Shown in pieces: positions 1 through 8,541 of a DNA stretch of 64,000 nt. The notes under the pieces were generated by a model. It was not told the DNA's origin and searched no databases. It worked only from the letters and a program-made list of their open reading frames with translations. Position 1 is the stretch's first letter. Each line of letters opens with the position of its first letter. The stretch is from Tropicimonas sp. IMCC34011 (lineage in GTDB: Bacteria; Pseudomonadota; Alphaproteobacteria; Rhodobacterales; Rhodobacteraceae): NCBI RefSeq assembly GCF_003390865.1, contig NZ_QMEJ01000001.1:310001-374000 (forward strand), written 5' to 3'. The position numbers were made by a program, and so were the translations under genes.

Positions 1-386
1 TCGGGGTCGGTGATCGCGTAGGTCTTGGGCAGCACCTCGGCGAAGATCAGCACGAGCGCCGTCATAACCAGCGTTGCCAATGCCACGCCGCCATCGCCGA
101 GAAGGCGGGTAAAGAGTGCCGTCGCGAGCGAGGTCGCGAGGATGTTGGCAAGGTTGTTGCCAAGTAGGATGCCGCCGATCAGGCGCTCGTCGTCTTCCTT
201 CAGCGCAAGGGCCCGGCCCGCGCCGGCGGAGCCCTTGTCGGACATCGAGCGCAGCTTGCCGCGGGAGGCGGCCGTGAGCGCGGTCTCGGATCCCGAGAAG
301 AAGGCCGAGCAGATCAGCAGCACCAGGATGGCGGACGCCGTGATCCAGAAGGCGGCGTCGAGAAGGGGAGGGGCGGTCTCGGTCAT
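1..386 (-). CDS. DUF21/CNNM-type membrane protein (HlyC/CorC family), N-terminal part
   Basis: Open minus-strand frame that starts at 386 and runs off the left edge, so only about 128 residues are visible. It begins MTETAPPLLDAAFW, followed by a hydrophobic helix and the family signature FFSGSETALTAASR. A second conserved block, GGILLGNNLANILAT, and the segment IFAEVLPKTYA follow. These are typical of the DUF21 (CNNM) transmembrane domain that precedes CBS and CorC_HlyC domains in proteins linked to Mg/Co efflux. The CBS part would lie outside the window. The gene is divergent from lipA with about 214 bp between the starts. Family assignment is firm; substrate is unknown. Confidence 0.8.
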   Translation of the reverse strand, partial: MTETAPPLLDAAFWITASAILVLLICSAFFSGSETALTAASRGKLRSMSDKGSAGAGRALALKEDDERLIGGILLGNNLANILATSLATALFTRLLGDGGVALATLVMTALVLIFAEVLPKTYAITDP

Positions 387-600
387 GATGTCCGGTCCAG
401 AAAATACCGAGAGACTTATGCGGCTCCTCCGCCTCGCCTTCAAGCGCGCGCGACGGGGCGCTCATCGCAACGATGCGATCCGGCACCGTCGCGCGCGGGC
501 CATGCACGCAGCGCACGGCAGGCGCCCGCCGTAAGCTGCGAACGCCTTTGGACAATCCGTCCGAAAGCCCCTATGTGGAGGGAAACCGAAGAGGGCACCG

Positions 601-1554
601 ATGCCACGCGATCTCAAGATCCCCGGAGAGCGCCATCCCGAAAAGGCGCACCGCGCGGACAACGCGCAACCCAAGAAGCCTGACTGGATCCGGGTCAAGG
701 CCCCCACGGGCGAGGGCTACAGGAAGACCCGTGACATCATGCGCACGCATCGGCTCTCCACCGTGTGCGAGGAGGCCGGCTGCCCGAATGTCGGCGAATG
801 CTGGAGCCAGGGTCACGCCACCATGATGATCATGGGCGAGATCTGCACCCGCGGCTGCACTTTCTGCAACGTTGCCACCGGCCGTCCCGACGCGCTCGAC
901 GTGTTCGAACCCGGCCGGGTCGCCGATGCGGTTCAGAAGCTCGGTCTGTCCCACGTCGTCATCACCTCTGTGGATCGGGACGACGTCGAGGATGGCGGGG
1001 CGGAGCATTTTGCCCAGACGATCCGCGCCGTCCGCCGGCGCTCCCCCGAAACCACGATCGAGATCCTGACGCCGGACTTCCTCAAATGCGCCCCCGAGGC
1101 GCTCGAGGTCGTCGTTGCGGCGAAGCCCGACGTCTTCAACCACAATCTCGAGACCGTGCCGGGCCTCTACCCGTCGGTGCGCCCCGGCGCGCGCTACTTT
1201 CATTCGCTGCGCCTCCTGCAGCGGGTGAAGGAGCTCGATCCGACGATGTTCACCAAGTCGGGCATCATGGTCGGCCTCGGCGAGACCGGTGAGCAGGTTC
1301 GGCAGGTGATGGACGACATGCGCGCGGCGGATATCGATTTCCTGACCATCGGCCAGTATCTCCAGCCGTCGCCCAAGCACCACGGTGTGGACCGCTTCAT
1401 CACGCCGGACGAATTCGCGTCCTACGAGCGGTCGGCCTATGGCAAGGGGTTCCTCATGGTCTCCGCCACGCCGCTGACGCGCTCGTCCTATCATGCCGGC
1501 GACGATTTCGCCCGCCTGCGCGATGCCCGTCTGAAGAAACTGGGCGTTTCCTGA
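601..1554 (+). CDS. lipA: Lipoyl synthase LipA (radical SAM)
   Basis: Inserts two sulfur atoms into the octanoyl chain on lipoyl domains, using S-adenosylmethionine and two 4Fe-4S clusters, in the cytoplasm. The 317-residue protein has the auxiliary cluster cysteines C56, C61 and C67 ([12 protein letters not shown]) and the radical-SAM cysteines C82, C86 and C89 (CTRGCTFC). The conserved C-terminal serine motif RSSYHA is also present. Length is normal. The ATG at 601 is preceded by a purine-rich AGAGGG about 5 bases upstream. It is followed 93 bp later by the sulfolipid operon, but an intervening Pho-box array suggests that operon has its own promoter. Confidence 0.97.
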   Translation: MPRDLKIPGERHPEKAHRADNAQPKKPDWIRVKAPTGEGYRKTRDIMRTHRLSTVCEEAGCPNVGECWSQGHATMMIMGEICTRGCTFCNVATGRPDALDVFEPGRVADAVQKLGLSHVVITSVDRDDVEDGGAEHFAQTIRAVRRRSPETTIEILTPDFLKCAPEALEVVVAAKPDVFNHNLETVPGLYPSVRPGARYFHSLRLLQRVKELDPTMFTKSGIMVGLGETGEQVRQVMDDMRAADIDFLTIGQYLQPSPKHHGVDRFITPDEFASYERSAYGKGFLMVSATPLTRSSYHAGDDFARLRDARLKKLGVS

Positions 1555-1567
1555 GCCGGCTCGGCGG

Positions 1568-1596
1568 CTGTCACATGATCGTCACCGCGTCGTCAT
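1568..1596 (+). promoter_or_regulatory. Candidate Pho box (three tandem PhoB half-sites) upstream of sqdB
   Basis: Three 7-mers with 4-base spacers: CTGTCAC (1568-1574), TCGTCAC (1579-1585) and TCGTCAT (1590-1596). The 11-bp period and sequence match the known PhoB direct-repeat rule (CTGTCAT plus 4 bases). It lies 51 bp before the sqdB start. The same DNA also contains an 8-bp inverted repeat, GTCACCGC (1581-1588) with GCGGTGAC (1599-1606), which could be read as a lipA terminator but has no T tract. I see no convincing -10 box. Confidence 0.6.
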
Positions 1597-1647
1597 AGGC
1601 GGTGACCCTGCCGGCTGGTGCCGGATGAGAGTTGAGGAGTTTCGCTC

Positions 1648-2865
1648 ATGAAAATCGCTGTTCTAGGCGGAGACGGATTCTGCGGATGGCCGACGGCCCT
1701 GCATTTGTCCGATCAGGGGCATGATGTGCATGTCATAGACAACCTGTCCCGCCGCTGGATCGACGCCGAGCTTGGCGTGCAATCCCTGACGCCGATGGAC
1801 AGCATTCAGGAGCGGGTCCGGATCTGGAAGAAGGTCACGGGCCGCACCATCACATTCCACAAGATCGACCTCGCCAAGCAGTACGACCGCCTGCGGCTCT
1901 GGCTCAGCGAGGAGACGCCGGACGCGATCATCCACTTCGCGGAGCAGCGCGCCGCGCCCTATTCGATGAAGTCCGATTCCCACAAGGTCTACACGGTCGA
2001 CAACAACGTCAGCGGCACGCACAACCTCCTGGCCGCCATGGCTGAAACCGGGATCGACGCGCATCTGGTGCATCTCGGGACGATGGGCGTCTACGGCTAT
2101 TCCTCCGTCGGCGCGCCGATTCCGGAAGGCTATCTCGACGTCGAGATCGACACGCCATCCGGGAAGAAGGGGCAGGAAATTCTGTACCCGACGAAACCCG
2201 GCTCGGTCTATCATATGACCAAGTCCCTCGATCAGATCCTCTTCCAGTTCTACGCCCAGAATGACGGGCTTCGGATCACGGATCTGCACCAGGGCATCGT
2301 GTGGGGCACGCATACCGAGCAGACCAAGCGCCATGAACAGCTCATCAATCGCTTCGACTACGACGGCGACTACGGCACCGTTCTCAACCGCTTCCTGATC
2401 CAGGCGGCGATCGGCTATCCGCTCACCGTCCACGGCACGGGCGGGCAGACCCGCGCCTTCATCCACATCCAGGACACCGTGCGCTGCATCGAGCTGGCGC
2501 TCGGAGACGCGCCGGAGCGGGGAGACCGGGTTCGCATCTTCAATCAGATGACCGAGACGCGCCGGGTTCGCGATCTGGCCGAGCTGGTGGCGAAGCTGTC
2601 GGGCGCGGAGATCGCCTACCTGCCGAACCCCCGCAAGGAAGCCGCCGAGAACGACCTGATCGTCGACAACAAGCAGTTCCTGGCGCTCGGTCTGGAGCCG
2701 ACCACGCTGGCCGAGGGGCTCCTCGAGGAGGTCGTCGAGGTCGCGAAGCGCTACGAGCACCGGATCGACCGCAAGCGCATCCCGGCCGTGTCCGGCTGGA
2801 CGAAGGACCTCGCCGCGCGGGCCGAGAAGGACCCCGAGGGCAACCGGATCCGCTCGGTCTCGTGA
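1648..2865 (+). CDS. sqdB: UDP-sulfoquinovose synthase SqdB
   Basis: Converts UDP-glucose and sulfite to UDP-sulfoquinovose, the head-group donor for the sulfolipid SQDG. It is a 405-residue extended short-chain dehydrogenase. The N-terminal NAD-binding loop is GGDGFCGWPT (residues 7-16) and the catalytic pair is Y188 and K192 in YHMTK. The block HFAEQRAAPYSM and the segment LHQGIVWGTHTEQT are characteristic of SQD1/SqdB. Start chosen at ATG 1648 with GAGGAG upstream. It is the first gene of sqdB-sqdD-sqdC; its stop overlaps the next start. A candidate Pho box upstream predicts induction in phosphate limitation, when SQDG is known to replace phospholipid in Rhodobacter. Confidence 0.95.
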   Translation: MKIAVLGGDGFCGWPTALHLSDQGHDVHVIDNLSRRWIDAELGVQSLTPMDSIQERVRIWKKVTGRTITFHKIDLAKQYDRLRLWLSEETPDAIIHFAEQRAAPYSMKSDSHKVYTVDNNVSGTHNLLAAMAETGIDAHLVHLGTMGVYGYSSVGAPIPEGYLDVEIDTPSGKKGQEILYPTKPGSVYHMTKSLDQILFQFYAQNDGLRITDLHQGIVWGTHTEQTKRHEQLINRFDYDGDYGTVLNRFLIQAAIGYPLTVHGTGGQTRAFIHIQDTVRCIELALGDAPERGDRVRIFNQMTETRRVRDLAELVAKLSGAEIAYLPNPRKEAAENDLIVDNKQFLALGLEPTTLAEGLLEEVVEVAKRYEHRIDRKRIPAVSGWTKDLAARAEKDPEGNRIRSVS

Positions 2866-3698
2866 GCCTGCCCGAAGGTCTGATTGCGGATGGGAAGGCG
2901 CGGGCATCCTGCGCCTTCGTCACCCTCGTCACGAATCCCGATTACGCGCTTGGCGCGAAGGCGCTTCTGCGCTCCATCCGGCATGCCGGCACGGAGGCCG
3001 ATCTCGTCGTCCTTCATACCGGTCAGGCGGGAGATCTGTCCGAGCTGACGTCCCTCGGCGCCCGGCTCGTCCAGGCGGATCTGCTGCCCACGTCGGACGC
3101 CTTCAACGCGGCCCACGCCAAGGCAAAGCTCCACGGCGCCGCGCCGTTCACGAAGGGGGAGAAGCCGCCCTTCCACACACCGCTCGACAATTTCGCCAAG
3201 CTTCGGCTCTGGCAACTCGACTACGAGCGCGCGGTCTTCATCGATGCCGATACGCTGATGCTGGCGCCCTGCGACAAGCTCTTCGGTTACCCCGAGTTCT
3301 GCGCCGCGCCCAATGTCTACGAAAGCATCGCCGACTTCCATCGCATGAACAGCGGCGTCTTCACGGCCAGGCCCAACCCCGCGACCTTCGAGGCGATGCT
3401 GAGCGCGCTCGATGCGCCGGGCGCATTCTGGCGGCGCACGGACCAGACGTTCCTCGAAAGCTACTTTCCCGACTGGCACGGCCTGCCGGTCTTCTGGAAC
3501 ATGTTGCAATATGTCTGGTTCGCAATGCCCGAGCTCTGGGACTGGCGCGCGATCCGCATCCTGCACTTCCAGTACGAAAAGCCGTGGCAGGATCATGCCA
3601 AGGCGGACCGGCTCCGCCCGCTGATCGACCTTTGGGCACGCTTCGCGGACGGGACCCAGATCCCGGACATCGCGACCCTGCCGAACCCCGCTCGCTGA
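2862..3698 (+). CDS. sqdD: Glycogenin-like glycosyltransferase SqdD
   Basis: A 278-residue GT8-type glycosyltransferase starting at GTG 2862, overlapping the sqdB stop by four bases. The metal-binding DxD motif is D128-A-D130 in VFIDADTL. The N-terminal segment FVTLVTNPDYALGAKAL is typical of glycogenin-like enzymes. In Rhodobacter sphaeroides the gene in this position, sqdD, encodes the proposed sulfoquinovosyl transferase. The operon order sqdB-D-C here matches that organism, so I infer it moves sulfoquinovose from UDP to an acceptor in SQDG synthesis. Domain is certain; the acceptor is inferred from synteny. Confidence 0.88.
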   Translation: MSLPEGLIADGKARASCAFVTLVTNPDYALGAKALLRSIRHAGTEADLVVLHTGQAGDLSELTSLGARLVQADLLPTSDAFNAAHAKAKLHGAAPFTKGEKPPFHTPLDNFAKLRLWQLDYERAVFIDADTLMLAPCDKLFGYPEFCAAPNVYESIADFHRMNSGVFTARPNPATFEAMLSALDAPGAFWRRTDQTFLESYFPDWHGLPVFWNMLQYVWFAMPELWDWRAIRILHFQYEKPWQDHAKADRLRPLIDLWARFADGTQIPDIATLPNPAR

Positions 3699-4543
3699 TG
3701 CGGATCGCGATCACGGGAGGAACCGGCCTCGTCGGACGTTTCATTACGCGTGCGGCGACGCGAGCAGGGCACGACGTGGTGCTCCTCGGTCGCACGCCGC
3801 CCGGGAGCCTGTTTCCCGAGGCGCGGCACATGCCATGGCAGCTCGGCGAGCGTCCCGACCTTGCCGGCGCCGACGCCCTGATCCATGCCGCCTTCCGTCA
3901 CGAACCGGGCCGCTATCGCGGCGGGGAGGGAGACGATCCCGAGGGGTTCTCGCGGGCCAACCTGGACGGCACGCTCCTTCTCTGGGAGGCGGCTGAACGC
4001 GCCGGGGCGCATGTCGCCTTCCTCTCCACCCGCGCCGTCTACGGCGATTACGCCCCCGGCACCCGCCTGACCGAGGACCTGCCGCCGCGGCCCGATACGC
4101 TCTACGGCAAGGTGAAGCTCGCCGCCGAGGAGGCGCTGGGGCAGGGCGGGGCGAGCCTTCGCGCAACGGGCGTCTACGGTCCCGCCGGGCCGGGCCTCGA
4201 TCACAAGTGGACGTGGCTTTTCAGGGACTTCGCGGCCGGGGCGCATATCTCGCCGCGCGTCGCAAGCGAAGTTCATGGGGAGGATCTCGCCGCTGCCGTT
4301 CTCACCTGTCTGAGCCTGCGCGCGACCGGTCCGCTCAACGTCTCGGACCTCGTCCTCGACAGGCGATACCTCCTGAGGCGGGTGTCGGAGCTGACAGGGA
4401 TCGACGGGCCGCTTCCGGATGAGGCCGACAGGAGCCGCGTTTCGGAAGCCGACTGTTCCCGCCTCTGCGATCTCGGCTGGCGGCCCGGCGGCTGGGACAG
4501 GCTGGAGGCCGACCTGCCCGAGCTGATCCGCGCCGCGCTCTAG
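3698..4543 (+). CDS. sqdC: NAD(P)-dependent epimerase/reductase SqdC
   Basis: A 281-residue Rossmann-fold protein. The ATG at 3698 shares its A with the sqdD stop TGA; a longer upstream frame exists but lies wholly inside sqdD. The N-terminus MRIAITGGTGLVGRF is the dinucleotide-binding loop, and a YGKVK pair (extended SDR Tyr-Lys) follows at mid-length. By operon position it corresponds to sqdC of Rhodobacter sphaeroides. Loss of that gene is reported to cause accumulation of sulfoquinovosyl-1-O-dihydroxyacetone, so a reductase role late in sulfolipid synthesis is the best guess. The acyltransferase-like sqdA is not in this window. Its stop TAG overlaps the opposing dsbD stop within one CTAG (4540-4543). 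Confidence 0.85.
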   Translation: MRIAITGGTGLVGRFITRAATRAGHDVVLLGRTPPGSLFPEARHMPWQLGERPDLAGADALIHAAFRHEPGRYRGGEGDDPEGFSRANLDGTLLLWEAAERAGAHVAFLSTRAVYGDYAPGTRLTEDLPPRPDTLYGKVKLAAEEALGQGGASLRATGVYGPAGPGLDHKWTWLFRDFAAGAHISPRVASEVHGEDLAAAVLTCLSLRATGPLNVSDLVLDRRYLLRRVSELTGIDGPLPDEADRSRVSEADCSRLCDLGWRPGGWDRLEADLPELIRAAL

Positions 4544-6645
4544 TTCGACGCCTGCGTTCGCCCGCCCGACGCTGCATCAAGCGCTGACAGGACGGCGTCC
4601 CGCGTCAGGAGTTCCGGCAGGGCGATCCCCTCCGGCGCACCGGGGCCATAGACGGCATTGAACGGTATTCCGTATCTGCCGAACGTCTCGAGATATTGCG
4701 AGATGGCGGGATCCGGCCGCGTCCAGTCGGCGCGCATCGCGACGATGCCCTCCGCCGTCAGCGCCTCGACCATTTCCGCCCGGTCCAGGACAAGTCGCTT
4801 GTTCGCCTGGCAGGTCAGGCACCAGTCGGCCGTGACGTCCACGAAGACCACGTCTCCCTCCGAAACCCGCCGCGCGATCTTCCCCCGGTCGAACTCGGTC
4901 CAGATGCCGGAGGCGATCTCTGACCCTTGAGCGGCCGTTACGAGCCGCGGGGGAAGGACGACGCCTGCTCCGAGAATCGCTGCAAGGCAAAGGGCGATCG
5001 CGGATGGCGGAAGGATCCGTGATCCCCTCCAGAGCAGGACGACGAGGAGCGCTGCGAGGGCGGCAACGAGTGCTGCCGCTGCCGGTCCGGCCACCGCCGA
5101 AAGAACGGCCAGAAGCCAGATCACCGTCAGTGCCAGTGCAGCACCGAGGGCGACCTTGACGAGAAGCATCCAGCGTCCCGGCCTCGGCAGCCGCGTCAGA
5201 AGACCGGGCGCTGCGGCAAGGGCAAGGTAGGGGGACGCCAGACCGATGCCGAGCGCGACGAAGACGACAATGACATCCACCGCGCTTCCCGCGAGCGCGA
5301 AGGCCACTGCCGTGCCAAGAAAGGGCGCTGTGCAGGGTGTCGCAAGAACCGCCGCCAAGGCGCCGGTCGCGAAATCTCCGCCATAGCCGGGCGCACCGTC
5401 GGCCCGCGCCAGCCGCGTCTGCCAGGCTGACGGCAGGCCGATCTCGAAGAGCCCCGCGAGGTTCGCCGCGAGTGCCGCGAGGCAGACGATCAGGACCGCA
5501 AGGAAGGCCGGGCTCTGGAACTGCAGGCCCCAGCCCAAGGACAGTCCCGCACCCCGCGCCGTAAGGGTCACGGCCGCAAGCGCGATGAAGAAGGAGATGA
5601 CACCGGCCGCGGAGACGAGGAACCCCCGCCTTACCCGCGCCGGACCGTGGCCCCGCGCCTTCATCGCGTGACCGAGCTTGATCGACAGAACCGGCAGGAC
5701 GCAGGGCATGACGTTCATCAAGAGCCCGCCCAGAAGCGCGATTCCAGCGAAGACGGCCAGCTCGGTCCAGTCCGTTCCGGCGCTGGCCGCGCCATCGGGG
5801 CCCGGCGGCGCCGCGGCATCCCAGCTCGGCGCGAATTCCGCCGCGGCCGTTCCATCCGTCAGCGTGACCCGGATCGGCCCGCCCGGATCGCCAGGGGAGA
5901 GGACCGGAAACGCGGCCCACAGCCCGTTCTCCGTCAGCCGCAGATCCGGTGCCCCGAAGGATGCGGGGTAGGCGCCGTCCCATTCCGGGAAGACCTCCGG
6001 CGCCGCGAAGCCCCCTGGGCCGGTCGCCGTGATCACGAATTCTGTTCCATCCGCTGACAAGGCGGCCGCGCCGATCCTCCAGGGGGATGCATCCCCCTCC
6101 AGCGGTACGCGGGCGGCATGATCGGCGATGAGGGCCGCGGATGCATCGTCGATCCCGGTGCCCTCATCGATGGCGAGCGCGACGGAGACGTCCTGCGGGA
6201 TGCAGACGTCCGAGCAGACGAGAAGGCTTCCGTGGCCCTCGAGTCGCGCAGGCGCACCGGGGTCCTCGAGCGTCACGCGCAAGGGAAAGACGACCCGCTC
6301 GTCGTAGCCGTAATTCTCGATCCCGAAGGCGCGGAAGCGATGCGGCGCGGGCCACAGCATTTCGACGTCCGAGACGTTCTCGGACGCGGACCAGTCGATC
6401 TCCGGCGGCAATCCGACCTCGCCGGGAGAGCGCCAGTACGTCTTCCAGCCCTCATTCAGGACAACATCGAGACCGGCCGAGAGGGTGGTTGCTCCCGGCG
6501 CGACACCGTCCTCCGCCGTGATCAGCCGGATGGAGGCGCCATCGCCTTCGATCGCATCCGTCTCTGCTGCAATCGCAGGTCCGGCCAGCCCTGCGAGAAG
6601 GACGGTCGAGGCGATGACACGCGTGAGGCTCATGAGGATCCGCAT
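4540..6645 (-). CDS. dsbD: Thiol:disulfide interchange protein, DsbD/ScsB type
   Basis: Carries reducing equivalents from cytoplasmic thioredoxin across the inner membrane to periplasmic thiols. With the start at 6645 it is 701 residues; MSLTR at 6633 is an alternative. The frame continues upstream, but that part lacks family sequence. Order: signal peptide ending near AIAA, a periplasmic immunoglobulin-like domain of about 250 residues, a multi-helix CcdA-like membrane domain with redox cysteines in NVMPCVLP and TPCTAPFLG, and a C-terminal thioredoxin domain with WCLTC (C609 and C612). The long N-terminal domain and total size fit the ScsB-like branch better than classic DsbD. It is convergent with sqdC. 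Confidence 0.88.
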   Translation of the reverse strand: MRILMSLTRVIASTVLLAGLAGPAIAAETDAIEGDGASIRLITAEDGVAPGATTLSAGLDVVLNEGWKTYWRSPGEVGLPPEIDWSASENVSDVEMLWPAPHRFRAFGIENYGYDERVVFPLRVTLEDPGAPARLEGHGSLLVCSDVCIPQDVSVALAIDEGTGIDDASAALIADHAARVPLEGDASPWRIGAAALSADGTEFVITATGPGGFAAPEVFPEWDGAYPASFGAPDLRLTENGLWAAFPVLSPGDPGGPIRVTLTDGTAAAEFAPSWDAAAPPGPDGAASAGTDWTELAVFAGIALLGGLLMNVMPCVLPVLSIKLGHAMKARGHGPARVRRGFLVSAAGVISFFIALAAVTLTARGAGLSLGWGLQFQSPAFLAVLIVCLAALAANLAGLFEIGLPSAWQTRLARADGAPGYGGDFATGALAAVLATPCTAPFLGTAVAFALAGSAVDVIVVFVALGIGLASPYLALAAAPGLLTRLPRPGRWMLLVKVALGAALALTVIWLLAVLSAVAGPAAAALVAALAALLVVLLWRGSRILPPSAIALCLAAILGAGVVLPPRLVTAAQGSEIASGIWTEFDRGKIARRVSEGDVVFVDVTADWCLTCQANKRLVLDRAEMVEALTAEGIVAMRADWTRPDPAISQYLETFGRYGIPFNAVYGPGAPEGIALPELLTRDAVLSALDAASGGRTQASN

Positions 6646-6722
6646 CGCTTCCGGCGATATAACAAAAGCGCCGGCGGAGACAGATCCGCCGGCGCTTCTG
6701 AAGCAGTCGTGAAGCCGCAGGT

Positions 6723-7286
6723 TCAGAGAACGGTGACTCGAGTTCCGACGGCGACCTGTTCGTAGAGCGCCTTGACGTGATCGTTCAGCATCCGGATGCA
6801 GCCATTCGACACGGACCGCCCGATGGAGCCGGGATCGGTGGTGCCATGAATGCGGAAGTACGTATCCACGCCGTCCTGATAGAGATAGAGCGCACGCGCG
6901 CCGAGTGGATTGTCCGGCCCGCCGGGCACGCCATCCGCAAACTGCGCATATTGCTGCGGTTCCCGCTCGATCATCTCGTCCGTGGGGCGCCAGGACGGCC
7001 ATTCCGCCTTCCGGCCAACCACCGCGTCGCCATGGAACGCAAGTCCCGCACGGCCGACGCCGACGCCGTACCGCGTGGCCTGACCGGGCTGGGTAACGTG
7101 GTAAAGATAGTGCTGTTGCGGCGCGACGACGATCTGTCCCGGAGCGATGTCGCCGGAGACGCGCACGGAGCGCGGCATGAATTCGGGCGCAACCTGCTGG
7201 CCTTCCGCGGCGCGCGCGGCGGCCGGCAGAAGCGCTGCGGCGGGGATCGCGGCCATCATGGCGGCGAACTGGCGTCTGGTCTGCAT
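6723..7286 (-). CDS. L,D-transpeptidase (YkuD domain), exported
   Basis: Forms 3-3 crosslinks in peptidoglycan or attaches proteins to it, in the periplasm. It is 187 residues from the ATG at 7286, which has AGAGG a few bases upstream; an in-frame ATG at 7361 is less likely because it precedes the signal sequence. The N-terminus TRRQFAAMMAAIPAAALLPA looks like a twin-arginine signal. The YkuD active site is seen as HGTTDPGSIGR followed by SNGCIRM, with the catalytic cysteine in the second motif. Divergent from cheB across a palindromic spacer. Confidence 0.88.
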   Translation of the reverse strand: MQTRRQFAAMMAAIPAAALLPAAARAAEGQQVAPEFMPRSVRVSGDIAPGQIVVAPQQHYLYHVTQPGQATRYGVGVGRAGLAFHGDAVVGRKAEWPSWRPTDEMIEREPQQYAQFADGVPGGPDNPLGARALYLYQDGVDTYFRIHGTTDPGSIGRSVSNGCIRMLNDHVKALYEQVAVGTRVTVL

Positions 7287-7332
7287 CAATGCCTCTTCAA
7301 TCTGGGTGTGCTTCCCCAAGCTGCCCTTACAA

Positions 7333-7370
7333 CATCTCCTCCTAGGGAAAAGTTTCCTCACGAGGAGATG
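7333..7370. promoter_or_regulatory. Nested inverted repeats between L,D-transpeptidase and cheB
   Basis: CATCTCCTC (7333-7341) and GAGGAGATG (7362-7370) form a perfect 9-bp inverted repeat with a 20-bp spacer. Inside it GGAAA-AG-TTTCC (7346-7357) is a second short palindrome. The site sits in the only spacer between two divergent genes, so an operator is a reasonable guess. No regulator is identified. Confidence 0.35.
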
Positions 7371-7401
7371 AGCTTGGCTTGAGCCGGTTTACGACTTCTT
7401 C

Positions 7402-8541
7402 ATGGCCCTCTGCGAGACCGGTAGGCGAACGCCAGATCCGATCCGGGTGCGCATGATTGAAAGACCATCCCCTCTTCCGGCAGAGCCGCGCGTCCGCGTC
7501 GTGATCGTGGAAGATTCGGTCGCGATGCGACAGATCCTGCGCCTTGAGCTCGAGCGCGACGGCCGCTTCGATGTCGTGGGGGAGGCGGGCGATCCCTTCG
7601 AGGCGCGGGAGGTCATCCGGGCCACCTCTCCCGACGTCCTGACCCTCGATGTCGAGATGCCGCGGATGGACGGGATCTCGTTCCTCCGCAAGCTGATGTC
7701 CCTGCGACCAATGCCCGTCGTCATGCTATCCAGTCTGACGGTGCCGGGAAGTCGCGCGGCGGTTGAAGCGCTTTCCCTTGGCGCCGTCGATTGCATCGAC
7801 AAGAGGTCGATCACGCATGATATCGGCCGGACGCGGCTGGCCTCGCGAATCCATGCCGCTGCGTCAGCGCAGCTCCATGCCCTGCCGCTGGCGGACCAGC
7901 CCTCGCTCGGGCGCGGCAGGGGATGGGATGGTCGTGCGATCCTGATCGGCGCCTCGACGGGCGGCGTCAGAGCGATCGAGCAGCTTCTCGCACCGCTTCC
8001 GCCAGATGCCCCCCCGATCGCCATCGTGCAGCATATGCCGAAGCCCTTCCTGGAGAATTTCGCTCAGCGGCTGAGCGCGATGAGTGCCATGCGCGTCGCT
8101 CTCGCCCATCCGGGGGCCGAGCTTCGCCGCGGCCATGTCTGGATCGCACCCGGCGGGGCACATCATCTCGCCATTGCCGGGCAGGCCGGCGGCGTGCTGA
8201 CGCTGGATCTCAGGGCGGGGGGGAAGACGTCAGGCCACCGCCCCTCGGTGGACGTTCTCTTCAACTCCGCCGAGCCGTACGCTCCGAGTGTCGTCGCAAC
8301 GCTCTTGACCGGCATGGGCAGGGACGGGGCCGAAGGTATGGCCAGGCTGCGCCGGGCAGGCGCCCACACCATCGCGCAGAGCGCGAGCACCTGCGTCGTG
8401 GCGGGCATGCCCGGCGCCGCCATGGCCCTCGGTGCGGCCACCGAAGAGCTGCCTCTCGACCGCATCCCGAAGCGCCTCATGGACCTGACCGGCAACGCCA
8501 CCGCGTCCGGGCCCGCCCAGCCTCGCCGAAGCCTCACATGA
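7402..8541 (+). CDS. cheB: Chemotaxis response regulator methylesterase CheB
   Basis: Demethylates and deamidates glutamate sites on chemoreceptors when phosphorylated. It is 379 residues from ATG 7402; ATG 7453 (MIERPSPL) would give 362, and neither has a strong ribosome site. The receiver domain spans about residues 30-145 with acidic E37/D38, phospho-acceptor D83 (TLDVEMPRMDG) and K134. The C-terminal esterase domain holds the triad S185 (IGASTGG), H211 (VQHMP) and D308 (GMGRDGA). cheD overlaps its stop by ATGA. No cheA, cheW, cheR or receptor gene is nearby. Confidence 0.95.
   Translation: MALCETGRRTPDPIRVRMIERPSPLPAEPRVRVVIVEDSVAMRQILRLELERDGRFDVVGEAGDPFEAREVIRATSPDVLTLDVEMPRMDGISFLRKLMSLRPMPVVMLSSLTVPGSRAAVEALSLGAVDCIDKRSITHDIGRTRLASRIHAAASAQLHALPLADQPSLGRGRGWDGRAILIGASTGGVRAIEQLLAPLPPDAPPIAIVQHMPKPFLENFAQRLSAMSAMRVALAHPGAELRRGHVWIAPGGAHHLAIAGQAGGVLTLDLRAGGKTSGHRPSVDVLFNSAEPYAPSVVATLLTGMGRDGAEGMARLRRAGAHTIAQSASTCVVAGMPGAAMALGAATEELPLDRIPKRLMDLTGNATASGPAQPRRSLT

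Noticed and set aside
1581-1606. An 8-bp hairpin after lipA as a terminator
   Set aside because: No T tract follows, and the same bases fit an 11-bp-period PhoB array better, with all three repeats matching the known half-site.
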